Part shown: positions 7,691 through 14,494 of the stretch, piece after piece
Numbering within the stretch: the first letter of the stretch is position 1
Layout of the letters: every line of letters begins with the position of its first letter
IMG/VR virus record: IMGVR_UViG_3300008625_000739
Span: 1 to 40,034 of that record
DNA: 40,034 nt
Reading direction: 5' to 3' (one strand)
DNA from: a virus
Program-made: the position numbers and the translations under genes
Notes under the pieces: generated by a model
The model's input: only the letters and a program-made list of their open reading frames with translations
Database searches by the model: none
What the model was told of the DNA's origin: nothing

Positions 7691-7870
7691 TTAGTGTATT
7701 GTGACTTCCTCGTCTTCGTCGTGTCCTGTTAAAACTTGTACAAGGCTTTCTAGAGATTTTATCTCATTTTGTTGCAGCTCTATGAGCAAGGCTTGTGTGT
7801 CTGCTAACCTTCCCCATACAATGCTTAATTCTGCTAATTGCTTTTGTCTTTTTTGTCTTTTAGTAGACAT
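7691..7870 (-). CDS. Hypothetical coiled-coil protein (59 aa)
   Basis: A 59-residue ORF starting MSTKRQKRQKQLAELS with GGAG 5 nt before the ATG and a promoter at 7903-7931. It is basic at the N-terminus, has a long amphipathic helix (LADTQALLIELQQNEIKSLE) and an acidic tail (GHDEDEEVTIH). This suggests a short coiled-coil protein. No family recognised. Confidence 0.75.
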   Translation of the reverse strand: MSTKRQKRQKQLAELSIVWGRLADTQALLIELQQNEIKSLESLVQVLTGHDEDEEVTIH

Positions 7871-7902
7871 TTACGCTCCGTGTTGTGTTTATCGTATATA
7901 AT

Positions 7903-7931
7903 AATATAGCAAAGACAATAACAGAAATCAA
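7903..7931 (-). promoter_or_regulatory. Sigma70-like promoter
   Basis: Minus strand TTGATT (7931-7926), 17 bp, TATATT (7908-7903), about 30 nt upstream of the 59-aa gene's ATG. Confidence 0.55.
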
Positions 7932-7974
7932 GCATTTCTACATAAAATAAACTTATAGCAATTATAAATTCTTT

Positions 7975-8220
7975 TTATGAATTATTTTCAACTATTTCTA
8001 CATCAGCGAAAGGCACTAGAAAAACCCAGCCTTTTTCATGGTCTTTTATTTCATAGACTTGAGTCTCAAGATCCATGGCCATGATCATTCCTACTCGGTT
8101 TAGGGATTTTTCACCTGCTACTGGAAGATCGGATGTCGAATATGATCCGCCCGGGCGTCCAAACTGGTCCACAGGAAACTTCTTCTTGTACGTACATTTT
8201 GGTGTGTCATACATGCTCAT
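7975..8220 (-). CDS. Hypothetical protein (81 aa)
   Basis: I place the start at the ATG at 8220 (MSMYDTPKCTYKKK); a longer frame to 8262 would overlap the preceding gene by more than 50 nt. The C-terminal half (QVYEIKDHEKGWVFLVPFAD) looks like a small beta-barrel (SH3- or Tudor-like) with the strand EIVENNS at the end. The centre has NRVGMIMAMDLE. No family recognised. It overlaps the preceding gene by 14 nt, so translation is probably coupled. Confidence 0.7.
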   Translation of the reverse strand: MSMYDTPKCTYKKKFPVDQFGRPGGSYSTSDLPVAGEKSLNRVGMIMAMDLETQVYEIKDHEKGWVFLVPFADVEIVENNS

Positions 8221-8404
8221 CTTGTTTTCTTTCAGACTTGTTAGAAAATTGGCCAAAGTCACTGGGTGAATCTATGCGAGCGTAGCCCAGCGTCTCGATA
8301 AACCACATCATCGCATCCGGATGAAGTGAGCATACTCGAGCACCATTCTCGTCATAGAACCCAGGACCTTGGTAATCGGTCAACATTGTTAAATTAGTTC
8401 TCAT
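8207..8404 (-). CDS. Hypothetical protein (65 aa)
   Basis: AAGGAG lies 7 nt before the ATG. The sequence MRTNLTMLTDYQGPGFYDEN has an aromatic-rich start, then MMWFIETLGYARIDSPSDFG. No motif identified. It is part of a run of small, tightly packed or overlapping minus-strand genes from 10.9 kb down to 8.0 kb. Confidence 0.7.
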   Translation of the reverse strand: MRTNLTMLTDYQGPGFYDENGARVCSLHPDAMMWFIETLGYARIDSPSDFGQFSNKSERKQDEHV

Positions 8405-8415
8405 TGTGCTTCTCC

Positions 8416-8586
8416 TTAATCTATATGTCCTGTGATGGCCAAAAGAATTATTACACCGATCGCAATTCCGAATACAGCAAAAGATTTAACGAGTCCTTTG
8501 AAAAACCCTTCGGGATCGTTTACTAGATAGTGGATATTAATACCAACACTTAACACTGGCACCACTAACAAAATGAATAACCACAT
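8416..8586 (-). CDS. Small two-helix membrane protein (56 aa)
   Basis: ORF of 56 residues: first membrane segment MWLFILLVVPVLSVGINI, a loop YLVNDPEGFFKGLVKS, and a second segment FAVFGIAIGVIILLAI, ending TGHID. GAGG precedes the ATG, and the gene fills the gap between its neighbours. It is likely an inner-membrane protein; small phage membrane proteins often affect lysis or superinfection, but nothing in the sequence shows that here. Confidence 0.7.
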   Translation of the reverse strand: MWLFILLVVPVLSVGINIHYLVNDPEGFFKGLVKSFAVFGIAIGVIILLAITGHID

Positions 8587-8590
8587 TATG

Positions 8591-8920
8591 CTATGCCTCT
8601 ACTGATAAACGAGTGCTAGGCACTCTCCATAAGCCGTGTTGCATACAATCCACAACAACCCTAGAGCGTTTTATTTCTCGTACTACTCCAGACATTGTAG
8701 GGGGGACCTTTCCTCTATTAGTTTTGCGTCCTGTGTCAACAGTAACCTTATCTCCTACTTTTAGAGATTTTATTAATGTGTTACCTTTCCGTCTGCGTTC
8801 TCGAATAATATTTTGATGAATCATATCCAACTCATCCATGGATAGATCTCGAAAATCAGTGTTCATGATTCGTTTGAACGCCGAACTCATTTCGTCATGA
8901 TTGACATGAATATTATACAT
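8591..8920 (-). CDS. Hypothetical protein with KOW/SH3-like C-terminus (109 aa)
   Basis: The N-terminal half is helical (DLSMDELDMIHQNIIRERRR). The C-terminal half, LKVGDKVTVDTGRKTNRGKV, then PPTMSGVVREIKRSRVVVDC, has the small beta-barrel pattern (GDKV, a G-x-V turn, then two strands) of KOW or SH3-like domains that bind RNA, DNA or proteins. Fold assignment is inference. It is part of the small-gene operon and starts 1 nt after the next gene's stop. Confidence 0.7.
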   Translation of the reverse strand: MYNIHVNHDEMSSAFKRIMNTDFRDLSMDELDMIHQNIIRERRRKGNTLIKSLKVGDKVTVDTGRKTNRGKVPPTMSGVVREIKRSRVVVDCMQHGLWRVPSTRLSVEA

Positions 8921-8921
8921 A

Positions 8922-9110
8922 TTACCACCTATCCTCTTTCCAGGTATAATAATTAAGACGCTTCTGCACCGTTTCGCCGGCGAAATTTTCTGAGATATAT
9001 CTGTTAAACAGTTTTGTAGTCATTTCAGGGCAATCGTCTGCTATCCAGATGCGATCCATTTCAAAGTAAAGATCAACATCAGACATTTTCTTTGGATTAA
9101 TCTTGCTCAT
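8922..9110 (-). CDS. Hypothetical protein (62 aa)
   Basis: The start at ATG 9110 is favoured because it overlaps the stop of the tiny upstream ORF as ATGA, a coupling arrangement; the alternative at 9131 would use GTG. The protein is MSKINPKKMSDVDLYFEMDR and continues with an aromatic, helical stretch ending NYYTWKEDRW. No family recognised. Confidence 0.65.
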   Translation of the reverse strand: MSKINPKKMSDVDLYFEMDRIWIADDCPEMTTKLFNRYISENFAGETVQKRLNYYTWKEDRW

Positions 9111-9184
9111 GGCTGTGTCAGTGTTGCCCACAAAGTCAGAACTAAGCCTGCCATAATAAACAACTCGATAATAACATCAACCAT
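9107..9184 (-). CDS. Tiny single-helix membrane peptide (25 aa)
   Basis: The 25-codon frame MVDVIIELFIMAGLVLTLWA followed by TLTQP is a single hydrophobic helix. Its ATG overlaps the TGA of the upstream gene, and its own TGA overlaps the ATG of the downstream gene as ATGA, which fits tight operon packing. AAAGG lies about 10 nt upstream. At this length it could still be chance. Confidence 0.45.
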   Translation of the reverse strand: MVDVIIELFIMAGLVLTLWATLTQP

Positions 9185-9587
9185 TGGTTAATACCTTTCG
9201 TTGTCGTTTAACCATATCGTTGATGTAGCCTTCTACACACGATTCGTGGCCACCGACGCGCCAATGGTAGTATCCCTTCATCGCGTCGTCAGATTTTTTC
9301 GGTTTCCAGTCGTATATAGTAGCGACTAGTTTATGCTTCCAATATTCTGGTTCAACATCATCTCCTGTAACGCTCATCTCTACACGAAACTCGTTATGTA
9401 CGTTTTGATATCCTCGCGAAGCGCGGATCCGCGCATCCTCAAATGAGTATTCGGGGTCTTTGTCCATACCTACATTAAAAATAAAGAGAGATCGAATCTC
9501 CTCGTAGGTTGCGACAACTGCCCCTTGATAGGTTGTCAGGTGAATGTTAACGTCATCACCCAATGCTGTGATAGTGTAGTCAACCAT
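9177..9587 (-). CDS. Hypothetical protein (136 aa)
   Basis: An alpha/beta protein, MVDYTITALGDDVNIHLTTY, with a paired strand FRVEMSVTGDDVEPEYWKHK and a C-terminal region YYHWRVGGHESCVEGYINDM ending basic (KRQRKVLTNG). No family recognised. It starts 1 nt after the upstream gene's stop and belongs to the same operon. Confidence 0.75.
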   Translation of the reverse strand: MVDYTITALGDDVNIHLTTYQGAVVATYEEIRSLFIFNVGMDKDPEYSFEDARIRASRGYQNVHNEFRVEMSVTGDDVEPEYWKHKLVATIYDWKPKKSDDAMKGYYHWRVGGHESCVEGYINDMVKRQRKVLTNG

Positions 9588-9588
9588 T

Positions 9589-9879
9589 TTAAAAATACCT
9601 CACGCGAGTATTGTCAGTGTTTTCGAATTTATCCGCTTTGTTGCGCCGTATACCGGGCAATGCTCCTTTCGGAACTTCGTTTTCAGTCAAGTAGCCAAAC
9701 CCCTTGTAATTGCCAGAGTCCATAAGGACTTGCTCAACCATCAACATCACGCCTTGGCGCCAGTAGCGATCAACAGGAACGTATTTGCTTTCTACCTCGC
9801 TCCAACGCATAGATGCTTCAAGGGCTCGATTTGCCATACCCTTAACTTTCTCAACTTCGATTGTCTTTCGATGTGCCAT
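9589..9879 (-). CDS. Hypothetical protein (96 aa)
   Basis: MAHRKTIEVEKVKGMANRAL is basic and helical, then SEVESKYVPVDRYWRQGVML suggests a conserved aromatic and charged core. The C-terminus is basic (RRNKADKFENTDNTRVRYF). The start codon shares one base with the stop of the upstream 188-aa gene. No family recognised. Confidence 0.75.
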   Translation of the reverse strand: MAHRKTIEVEKVKGMANRALEASMRWSEVESKYVPVDRYWRQGVMLMVEQVLMDSGNYKGFGYLTENEVPKGALPGIRRNKADKFENTDNTRVRYF

Positions 9880-10445
9880 TACGAGTTCAACTCCTGAATC
9901 ATATCATACGCTTCTTGTCGCGAAAGTCCCATATCGCGATGGTCCTTCTTGGTGATACAAAACAAGGCCCACAACTGCTTCTTGGTCGCTTCGCCTTCGA
10001 GAGCAGTCCACTTCTTTACGGACTTCTTCTTGGCGGCCTTCTTTTTCTTGGATGACGCCTTCTTTACTCGATCGCTCGCACCAGGCTCGTAAACATACGG
10101 CTGGTTCCATTTGCCGAGATTAATGTCAACATACCAACCAACATCAAAGTAGTCTGTCATAATGTCGGAGTTATCGTAGTTATCGATGTTGAGCAGATCG
10201 TTGGCCTTGGTCAAAAACTCCTTGGCTTTGCCAGTCCAATGACTATCGATCCAGTATACGTTTACCTGGTTATGGGTATGCTCTGCGGTTCTGGAATTTT
10301 CAAAGTCGATGGCACCAGACTTGATGGTAAGGACCACTGTGCTGTGATTTTGGACGGACAATGAACCTTTGAGTCCGTACTCCTTCAGCAGTTTTCGCAT
10401 TGCGGGTTGAACTGCTTTCTTCCGTTCTTGATTATACCATGCCAT
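9879..10445 (-). CDS. Hypothetical protein with Lys-rich linker and DUF3072-like tail (188 aa)
   Basis: The N-terminal ~125 residues (MAWYNQERKKAVQPAMRKLL to INLGKWNQPYVYEPG) resemble a domain found in phage and plasmid hypothetical proteins, including NSDIMTDYFDVGWYVDINLG. A Lys/Ser/Ala-rich linker follows (VKKASSKKKKAAKKKSVKK). The tail EATKKQLWALFCITKKDHRD then RQEAYDMIQELN resembles the short DUF3072-type T-x-K-Q-L-W-A-L helix pair. Role unknown; the basic linker would suit nucleic-acid contact. It overlaps both neighbours by one base. Confidence 0.75.
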   Translation of the reverse strand: MAWYNQERKKAVQPAMRKLLKEYGLKGSLSVQNHSTVVLTIKSGAIDFENSRTAEHTHNQVNVYWIDSHWTGKAKEFLTKANDLLNIDNYDNSDIMTDYFDVGWYVDINLGKWNQPYVYEPGASDRVKKASSKKKKAAKKKSVKKWTALEGEATKKQLWALFCITKKDHRDMGLSRQEAYDMIQELNS

Positions 10446-10936
10446 TACGCGGCCTCCGCACGAAATTCTTCGAAAGTTTTGGTTTCACCGTCCTCATAAA
10501 CATAAAGGACAGGATTGTATTTGTCCGCTTCACCAGCAACGATGGTCTTGGACGACCGCATTCCAATGACGCCTTCAGCGTCATCGGACCAACTGTAGTC
10601 CCGAGCGCGGAACTGTTCAGCATAAAAGCCGATATCAGTTTCGACCAGGATCCAAGGAGTTTCCCACTCCTCGCCAACCGGCTCGCACTCGTCGAGCAAG
10701 TTACAACCGATCACATACTCCTCAAAGGCGGGATTGTCCCGGACGGTAACCGCGTCACCAACACGATCAGCAAGACCGCCGGGTTTAACAGCCTCAATGG
10801 CTTCCATGGGTGACAGGTTTTCAACCACATAAAGTTCGCCACCCTTGGCTTTCCAGTATTGAGGACATTCACCCTGGCCGTCCCAATCATGGGCGCCGTA
10901 GTTTTCGAGAATCTGTGTAGTAATAACGATTTTCAT
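10445..10936 (-). CDS. Hypothetical protein (163 aa)
   Basis: The start at ATG 10936 (MKIVITTQILENYGAHDWDG) fits the promoter at 10968-10996 and removes an implausible 20-residue extension. The first half has QGECPQYWKAKGGELYVVEN, a sequence type widespread in phage hypothetical proteins. The C-terminal part is acidic, ending VYEDGETKTFEEFRAEAA. It is the first gene of the 10.9-8.0 kb operon, so it is probably expressed strongly and early. Function unknown. Confidence 0.75.
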   Translation of the reverse strand: MKIVITTQILENYGAHDWDGQGECPQYWKAKGGELYVVENLSPMEAIEAVKPGGLADRVGDAVTVRDNPAFEEYVIGCNLLDECEPVGEEWETPWILVETDIGFYAEQFRARDYSWSDDAEGVIGMRSSKTIVAGEADKYNPVLYVYEDGETKTFEEFRAEAA

Positions 10937-10967
10937 ATTTCTGCCTGTTTCTTTAGCGTATATATAC

Positions 10968-10996
10968 ATTATACGGGATCTGGGCGAAATTGTCAT
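10968..10996 (-). promoter_or_regulatory. Sigma70-like promoter of the small-gene operon
   Basis: Minus strand ATGACA (10996-10991), 17 bp, TATAAT (10973-10968). The upstream box TCAACAACTTAC lies at about 11021-11010. The spacer contains TTTCGCCC, like the spacer of the promoter at 3461-3489. Confidence 0.8.
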
Positions 10997-11055
10997 GAAA
11001 AAAGGTGATGTAAGTTGTTGATTTTAAAGGACTTTTAAAAAAATGCTAAAAAATA

Positions 11056-11472
11056 CTAGAATTCAAGCGATAATCGCATAGATTCCACAATTTTATTAAG
11101 GGAATTTCCGCTTAAATAAAACATTGTAGCCAGTTTTTCTTCAAAAATCGAGATTTTCATTGCTTTATGTAATTTCCCTATTTTATTAGAATGTATGAAA
11201 TACGGGCTTGGGATATAGTGGTCCAAATCTAGATACAGATGCAGTTTCCCTTCGTAATCATCTATATCTAGATCGAACTTGTATTCCTTTATATCCAACT
11301 CTTTTGTTATTGTTAGATATCCCGGCTTAGTAAGTCGTAGTCCATTGCTAGATTCTCTAATATTATACCACCAGAAATCAAGATATTTTTTTCTATTTTT
11401 TTGATTATCTGGTATATCTAGCAGACTAAAAAATTTTGTTGTGTAGTCTAATTTTGTTAATTGCTTACTCAC
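11056..11472 (-). CDS. Hypothetical protein (138 aa)
   Basis: It starts with GTG at 11472, overlapping the preceding gene by 8 nt. The sequence SKQLTKLDYTTKFFSLLDIP is helical, then the segment YLTITKELDIKEYKFDLDID forms beta strands, with YEGKLHLYLDLDHYIPSPYF after. The C-terminus, MFYLSGNSLNKIVESMRLSL, is helical. Short phage proteins with this pattern are common in T4-like genomes but I cannot name a function. Confidence 0.7.
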   Translation of the reverse strand: MSKQLTKLDYTTKFFSLLDIPDNQKNRKKYLDFWWYNIRESSNGLRLTKPGYLTITKELDIKEYKFDLDIDDYEGKLHLYLDLDHYIPSPYFIHSNKIGKLHKAMKISIFEEKLATMFYLSGNSLNKIVESMRLSLEF

Positions 11473-11758
11473 TAGGTTTTACTTTTTTCCCTTTAGATAA
11501 TAAAAACACTGAGAATTTATCTGTCTTAAATTGGGAATTTAATTTTTTAGCCAAGTTATGTGCGTGACCTGGATTACCAAAGGCTATTCTTTTGTATTTT
11601 GGCCCAGGGTAATTGACTAATAGATTACTTGTCTTAAGGTTGATTGGCTGACCGTCATAGAACACTGTCCAGATACCTTCTACTTCTAAAATCTGGTCTG
11701 ACTTATATGTGTCCTTGTTAATGTGTTCTAAAAGAACTTTAGGTTTTGGCCTGCTCAT
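11465..11758 (-). CDS. Conserved phage hypothetical protein (97 aa)
   Basis: The core WTVFYDGQPINLKTSNLLVN and YPGPKYKRIAFGNPGHAHNL then AKKLNSQFKTDKFSVFLLSK is of a type often seen in marine T4-like phages. The ATG is preceded by an AG-rich ribosome-binding region (GGAGAAGCAGATTAAAT) and by a leader hairpin (11777-11808). The gene lies after a GATAAATA late-type box at 11810-11817. Function unknown. Confidence 0.75.
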   Translation of the reverse strand: MSRPKPKVLLEHINKDTYKSDQILEVEGIWTVFYDGQPINLKTSNLLVNYPGPKYKRIAFGNPGHAHNLAKKLNSQFKTDKFSVFLLSKGKKVKPSE

Positions 11759-11776
11759 ATTTAATCTGCTTCTCCA

Positions 11777-11808
11777 TTATATGTACAAGGCATAATATGT
11801 ACATATAA
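11777..11808 (-). promoter_or_regulatory. Leader hairpin between a late-type box and the ribosome-binding site
   Basis: A perfect 11-bp inverted repeat, TTATATGTACA (11777-11787) and TGTACATATAA (11798-11808), with a 10-nt loop. It lies directly between GATAAATA (11810-11817) and the GGAG before the 97-aa gene. Confidence 0.65.
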
Positions 11809-11809
11809 C

Positions 11810-11817
11810 TATTTATC
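11810..11817 (-). promoter_or_regulatory. Late-type promoter box GATAAATA
   Basis: Minus-strand GATAAATA differs by one base from the T4 late -10 box TATAAATA. It lies about 50 nt upstream of the 97-aa gene. The same octamer occurs at 38050-38057 and, on the plus strand, at 33302-33309. Confidence 0.45.
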
Positions 11818-11835
11818 CGCAGATTAAATATTTTA

Positions 11836-12078
11836 TTACTCGAATTCTCCAGCGTCAAACTCTACTTTAATAACGTTGTCTTCAAGTTTTTCTTTTTGTA
11901 ATCTAATGATTTCTTCTTGACAAGTTGCAATATGAGTCAAAAGTACAGCCAAACAATGTTCAAGATCTTGGCAATGTTGCTTGCCTATCCTTAACTCATT
12001 TTGTCCGGTGTGTCTAATTCCGGCAATTTGGTTAAGTAGATTTTCTACAGGGCGCAAATTAAGTTGAGGATTTGGCAT
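11836..12078 (-). CDS. Hypothetical coiled-coil protein (80 aa)
   Basis: MPNPQLNLRPVENLLNQIAG starts a mostly helical protein, with a long C-terminal helix (CLAVLLTHIATCQEEIIRLQ) and an acidic end (KVEFDAGEFE). It contains three cysteines (QHCQDLEHC and ATC). No family recognised. It overlaps the end of the upstream gene by 20 nt. Confidence 0.65.
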   Translation of the reverse strand: MPNPQLNLRPVENLLNQIAGIRHTGQNELRIGKQHCQDLEHCLAVLLTHIATCQEEIIRLQKEKLEDNVIKVEFDAGEFE

Positions 12079-12547
12079 ATCTTAATGCTTCCTTTGCCTT
12101 TTCAATCGTTTTAAACGGGCCTTTATATCCGTATCTATCTAATGTAATAAGTTTAGGACAAAACGCCGATGTCCATCCTATTTTTATAAAGTTAACAATA
12201 TAATATCCGGCACAAAACCAACATTTACTATCCTCTCTTTTATTAAACATCGGAAGTTTTCTTTTAAGATCATATATAACATTATATGCATTCTTAGAAT
12301 TAATTGGATAGTTGTGTACTTCTTCAGATGCTTTTGTTGGTTTATCACTTGCTTTATATTTAATAAAGCGAAGTGGATACTTATCTAACAATGTTTTTTT
12401 AGAATTGAATGCTATCTTTTTGCCGTGTTGCGTAACAACATAGTGAGAGTCTCCTATTCTGTTTAATAAGCCGACACTTTCACCATTTCGTGATAGTATC
12501 CAAAATCTGTCTTTTACTAGTGGTTTTGCTACAGTGTCATCTGTCAT
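12059..12547 (-). CDS. Conserved T4-like phage hypothetical protein (162 aa)
   Basis: The sequence has the layout of a recurrent phage family: an N-terminal beta unit (FWILSRNGESVGLLNRIGDS), a middle region with VYDLKRKLPMF-like text (here NVIYDLKRKLPMFNKR), and a C-terminal segment CWFCAGYYIVNFIKIGWTSA followed by FCPKLITLDRYGYKGPFKT. Related proteins in marine myoviruses are uncharacterised. The gene shares the transcript of the leaderless 90-aa gene just upstream. Confidence 0.7.
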   Translation of the reverse strand: MTDDTVAKPLVKDRFWILSRNGESVGLLNRIGDSHYVVTQHGKKIAFNSKKTLLDKYPLRFIKYKASDKPTKASEEVHNYPINSKNAYNVIYDLKRKLPMFNKREDSKCWFCAGYYIVNFIKIGWTSAFCPKLITLDRYGYKGPFKTIEKAKEALRYAKSST

Positions 12548-12820
12548 TTATCTACCTATGTCCTTGATACAGTCTTTGCTGATAACTTGATATGCTCCTT
12601 TATTATAAGCAGGAGCGATTGTATGATTTGTTGATTTCAATGAATCACGGCACGGGCCCAATGGGATTCGTGTGTCTAATGAAGGATAATTAGGGCTATT
12701 AGTTTCGTAATTGGGAAAGGGATTAACCGTAGAAGTTAATCTTATTTTCTTTTTCCGGCCAAATACCTTTAGACGCTTCTTCCGCGCCGCCCTTACTTGC
12801 CTTTCTTGATACGTGCTCAT
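12548..12820 (-). CDS. Basic hypothetical protein (90 aa)
   Basis: MSTYQERQVRAARKKRLKVF and GRKKKIRL make a very basic N-terminus; the rest is Pro/Asn-rich with little predicted secondary structure (NPFPNYETNSPNYPSLDTRI) and ends HTIAPAYNKGAYQVISKDCI. Such proteins recur in marine T4-like phages. The promoter (12828-12856) ends 7 nt before the ATG and no ribosome-binding site fits, so the transcript is probably leaderless. Confidence 0.75.
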   Translation of the reverse strand: MSTYQERQVRAARKKRLKVFGRKKKIRLTSTVNPFPNYETNSPNYPSLDTRIPLGPCRDSLKSTNHTIAPAYNKGAYQVISKDCIKDIGR

Positions 12821-12827
12821 ATATAAT

Positions 12828-12856
12828 ATTATAATTGAAAAAGTTTATATAGTCAA
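12828..12856 (-). promoter_or_regulatory. Sigma70-like promoter giving a leaderless start
   Basis: Minus strand TTGACT (12856-12851), 17 bp, TATAAT (12833-12828); only 7 nt separate the -10 from the ATG at 12820. Confidence 0.75.
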
Positions 12857-12862
12857 GTGATA

Positions 12863-13108
12863 TTAATCGTCTTTGTTTATATCACCAATATCTACTTTGA
12901 GGTTTATTCTGTATTCGTCCCAGTATTTCTTGTGTGCTTCAGTATGAATTAACTTAGCAAGTTTCGCTTGACGTTCACGATATTCGCCTTGCTTGAGCCA
13001 ATACTCTTCTTCAGTGTATCCACTTTTGTTAACGTTTTCCATGAACTCTCTTTGCTGTTTAATGAGTTCTTCGATTGCTTTTTGCTTTTCAGTTTTTTTG
13101 ATCGTCAT
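12863..13108 (-). CDS. Hypothetical helical protein (81 aa)
   Basis: A highly charged helical sequence (MTIKKTEKQKAIEELIKQQR, YWLKQGEYRERQAKLAKLIH) likely to form a coiled coil, with a short beta end (INLKVDIGDINKDD). It overlaps the upstream gene by 20 nt. No family recognised. Confidence 0.65.
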   Translation of the reverse strand: MTIKKTEKQKAIEELIKQQREFMENVNKSGYTEEEYWLKQGEYRERQAKLAKLIHTEAHKKYWDEYRINLKVDIGDINKDD

Positions 13109-13292
13109 TTAAGTTATCGTTTGCTACTGATAATACAAAATCTTGTATTGTAACATCATCATTGTTTTGGAAATTATCACAATATAAGTCCCAATAATAG
13201 TCCATATACATTACTGAAACTTCTCTTGGCATTTTTTGATAAAAATACCACTTTTCAAATTCTTCTATTTTTTCTTTTATATCTGTAGTCAC
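13089..13292 (-). CDS. Hypothetical acidic protein (67 aa)
   Basis: It starts with GTG, which overlaps the exonuclease stop as GTGA, indicating translational coupling. The sequence TTDIKEKIEEFEKWYFYQKM and VMYMDYYWDLYCDNFQNNDD is acidic and rich in Trp/Tyr. No family recognised; the position suggests co-expression with the exonuclease. Confidence 0.65.
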   Translation of the reverse strand: MTTDIKEKIEEFEKWYFYQKMPREVSVMYMDYYWDLYCDNFQNNDDVTIQDFVLSVANDNLNDDQKN

Positions 13293-14257
13293 TGTGAATA
13301 CCTTGCGTTTAATAAGTCGCTAAATTTGTTTGCTTCTTCGCCTAGTTTAAGTAAATTGTGCTTACCGCAAAATTTAAGAAAGTGTAGTCCAACGTTGCCA
13401 TTGTCTTTTTGGACAATTTCTCCGATGGTTTCGACTATTTCATTACGAATTTCTTCAGGTTGTGCTGTAAGATCAATTAATATACGATTACGCTCATAAT
13501 CATCTTTTACGCGGTGTTCTATTTCGTTATGGTCTATCCATCGCTGTAACATCATATTGTTCCAAACATAACCCTTATTGTGCCTGTCCTCAAATGCTTC
13601 TTTTAACACAGTCTTACGAACACGTGGATAAGCAGTAAACACGTTATCGCTTGGATCACCACGCATACACTTTTCAAACAATAACCATTCTGGATTAGGA
13701 ATCTCTTTGGGCTCTTTAGTTTTCTTATCAATAACCATATTGCCCTTCTTGTCAAAAATGCCTTCGTTGGTTATTAACTGATCCGTAATGCCATTATACT
13801 GTTTAACATTAGTATCTAGCAGTTGATAAAAATCACTGTCACTGCTAATGATAAAATGTTCGTCATCTGGATGTCCTTGTATAAATCCAGCAATAAGATC
13901 ATCCGCTTCAAGTGTTGGATTTTGAATTACAGTACAATTGGTTTTGCTTCTAAGAAATGCAGTAAAATCTTCAAACACTTCCCAAAACAATTCATCTTCT
14001 TCCTGTTCTTTTTCAGTAAGTGCTTGTCGTGCTACTACTCTATTCTTTTTGTATGGCTCATAAAAGGACTTGCGCCAACTTCTGCCTTCCAAACAAAATA
14101 TAACATGGTCAGCATTAAACTCACGCCATACTTTGGCCACGGATCCAAGAGTTACATGGATAGCAAGACCTAGTTTAGTGTCAGTATCAACACTTTTGGC
14201 AACTACGTGCCTTGCTCTAAAAAACATATTAGCGGTGTCTATTAATAGATATTTCAT
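13289..14257 (-). CDS. 5'-3' exonuclease / flap endonuclease (T4 RNase H-like)
   Basis: 322 residues. The FEN/5'-3' exonuclease acidic motifs are clear: LLIDTANMFF at the start (first metal-binding Asp), TLEADDLIAGF, ISSDSDFYQLL, and KCMRGDPSDNVFT, which is the helix-hairpin-helix entry seen in the family. Such enzymes remove RNA primers and flaps on the lagging strand and supply a nuclease for phage replication. The length matches T4 RNase H (about 305 residues). It is coupled to a small disrupted ORF upstream (TAA next to ATG) and to two small genes downstream. Confidence 0.9.
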   Translation of the reverse strand: MKYLLIDTANMFFRARHVVAKSVDTDTKLGLAIHVTLGSVAKVWREFNADHVIFCLEGRSWRKSFYEPYKKNRVVARQALTEKEQEEDELFWEVFEDFTAFLRSKTNCTVIQNPTLEADDLIAGFIQGHPDDEHFIISSDSDFYQLLDTNVKQYNGITDQLITNEGIFDKKGNMVIDKKTKEPKEIPNPEWLLFEKCMRGDPSDNVFTAYPRVRKTVLKEAFEDRHNKGYVWNNMMLQRWIDHNEIEHRVKDDYERNRILIDLTAQPEEIRNEIVETIGEIVQKDNGNVGLHFLKFCGKHNLLKLGEEANKFSDLLNARYSQ

Positions 14258-14438
14258 TTAACCTTCTGCTTTTGCGATGGCTCTGGACCAATAACGAACA
14301 ATAATTTCTTGTACATCTTTATCTGTCCAATCGCTGGGCATATCATAACCCTTAACAACTAGCCAGATTGTATTAGCTAATTCTCTGTCTAATTTTTTAT
14401 CTAAATCTTTGTCCGTTATATGTCCGATTAAAAAACAT
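14258..14438 (-). pseudogene. Small ORF out of frame with its only ATG
   Basis: The reading frame GHITDKDLDKKLDRELANTI then WLVVKGYDMPSDWTDKDVQE through to KAEG ends in a TAA directly before the exonuclease ATG and looks like a real 59-residue protein. It has no ATG, GTG or TTG start in frame. An ATG at 14438 is one base out; removing one T from the six-T run after it would give MFLIGHITDK in frame. So this is a frameshifted gene, a sequencing error or an unusual start. There is no ribosome-binding site before the ATG. Confidence 0.45.
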
Positions 14439-14448
14439 GAAAAGTAGA

Positions 14449-14469
14449 ACGGCTAGCTCTGCCTAGCCG
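14449..14469 (-). terminator. Terminator after the small membrane protein
   Basis: CGGCTAG (14450-14456) pairs with CTAGCCG (14463-14469) around a 6-nt loop; the minus-strand exit is U-rich (TTCTACTTTTC, then a six-T run). It lies 25 nt beyond the stop of the 77-aa gene. Confidence 0.75.
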
Positions 14470-14494
14470 AACCACTTTATCAGAGTAAGCGATA

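Noticed and set aside
10400-10813. A 137-residue open frame on the plus strand
   Set aside because: It is antisense to two well-packed minus-strand genes, with no promoter or ribosome-binding site.
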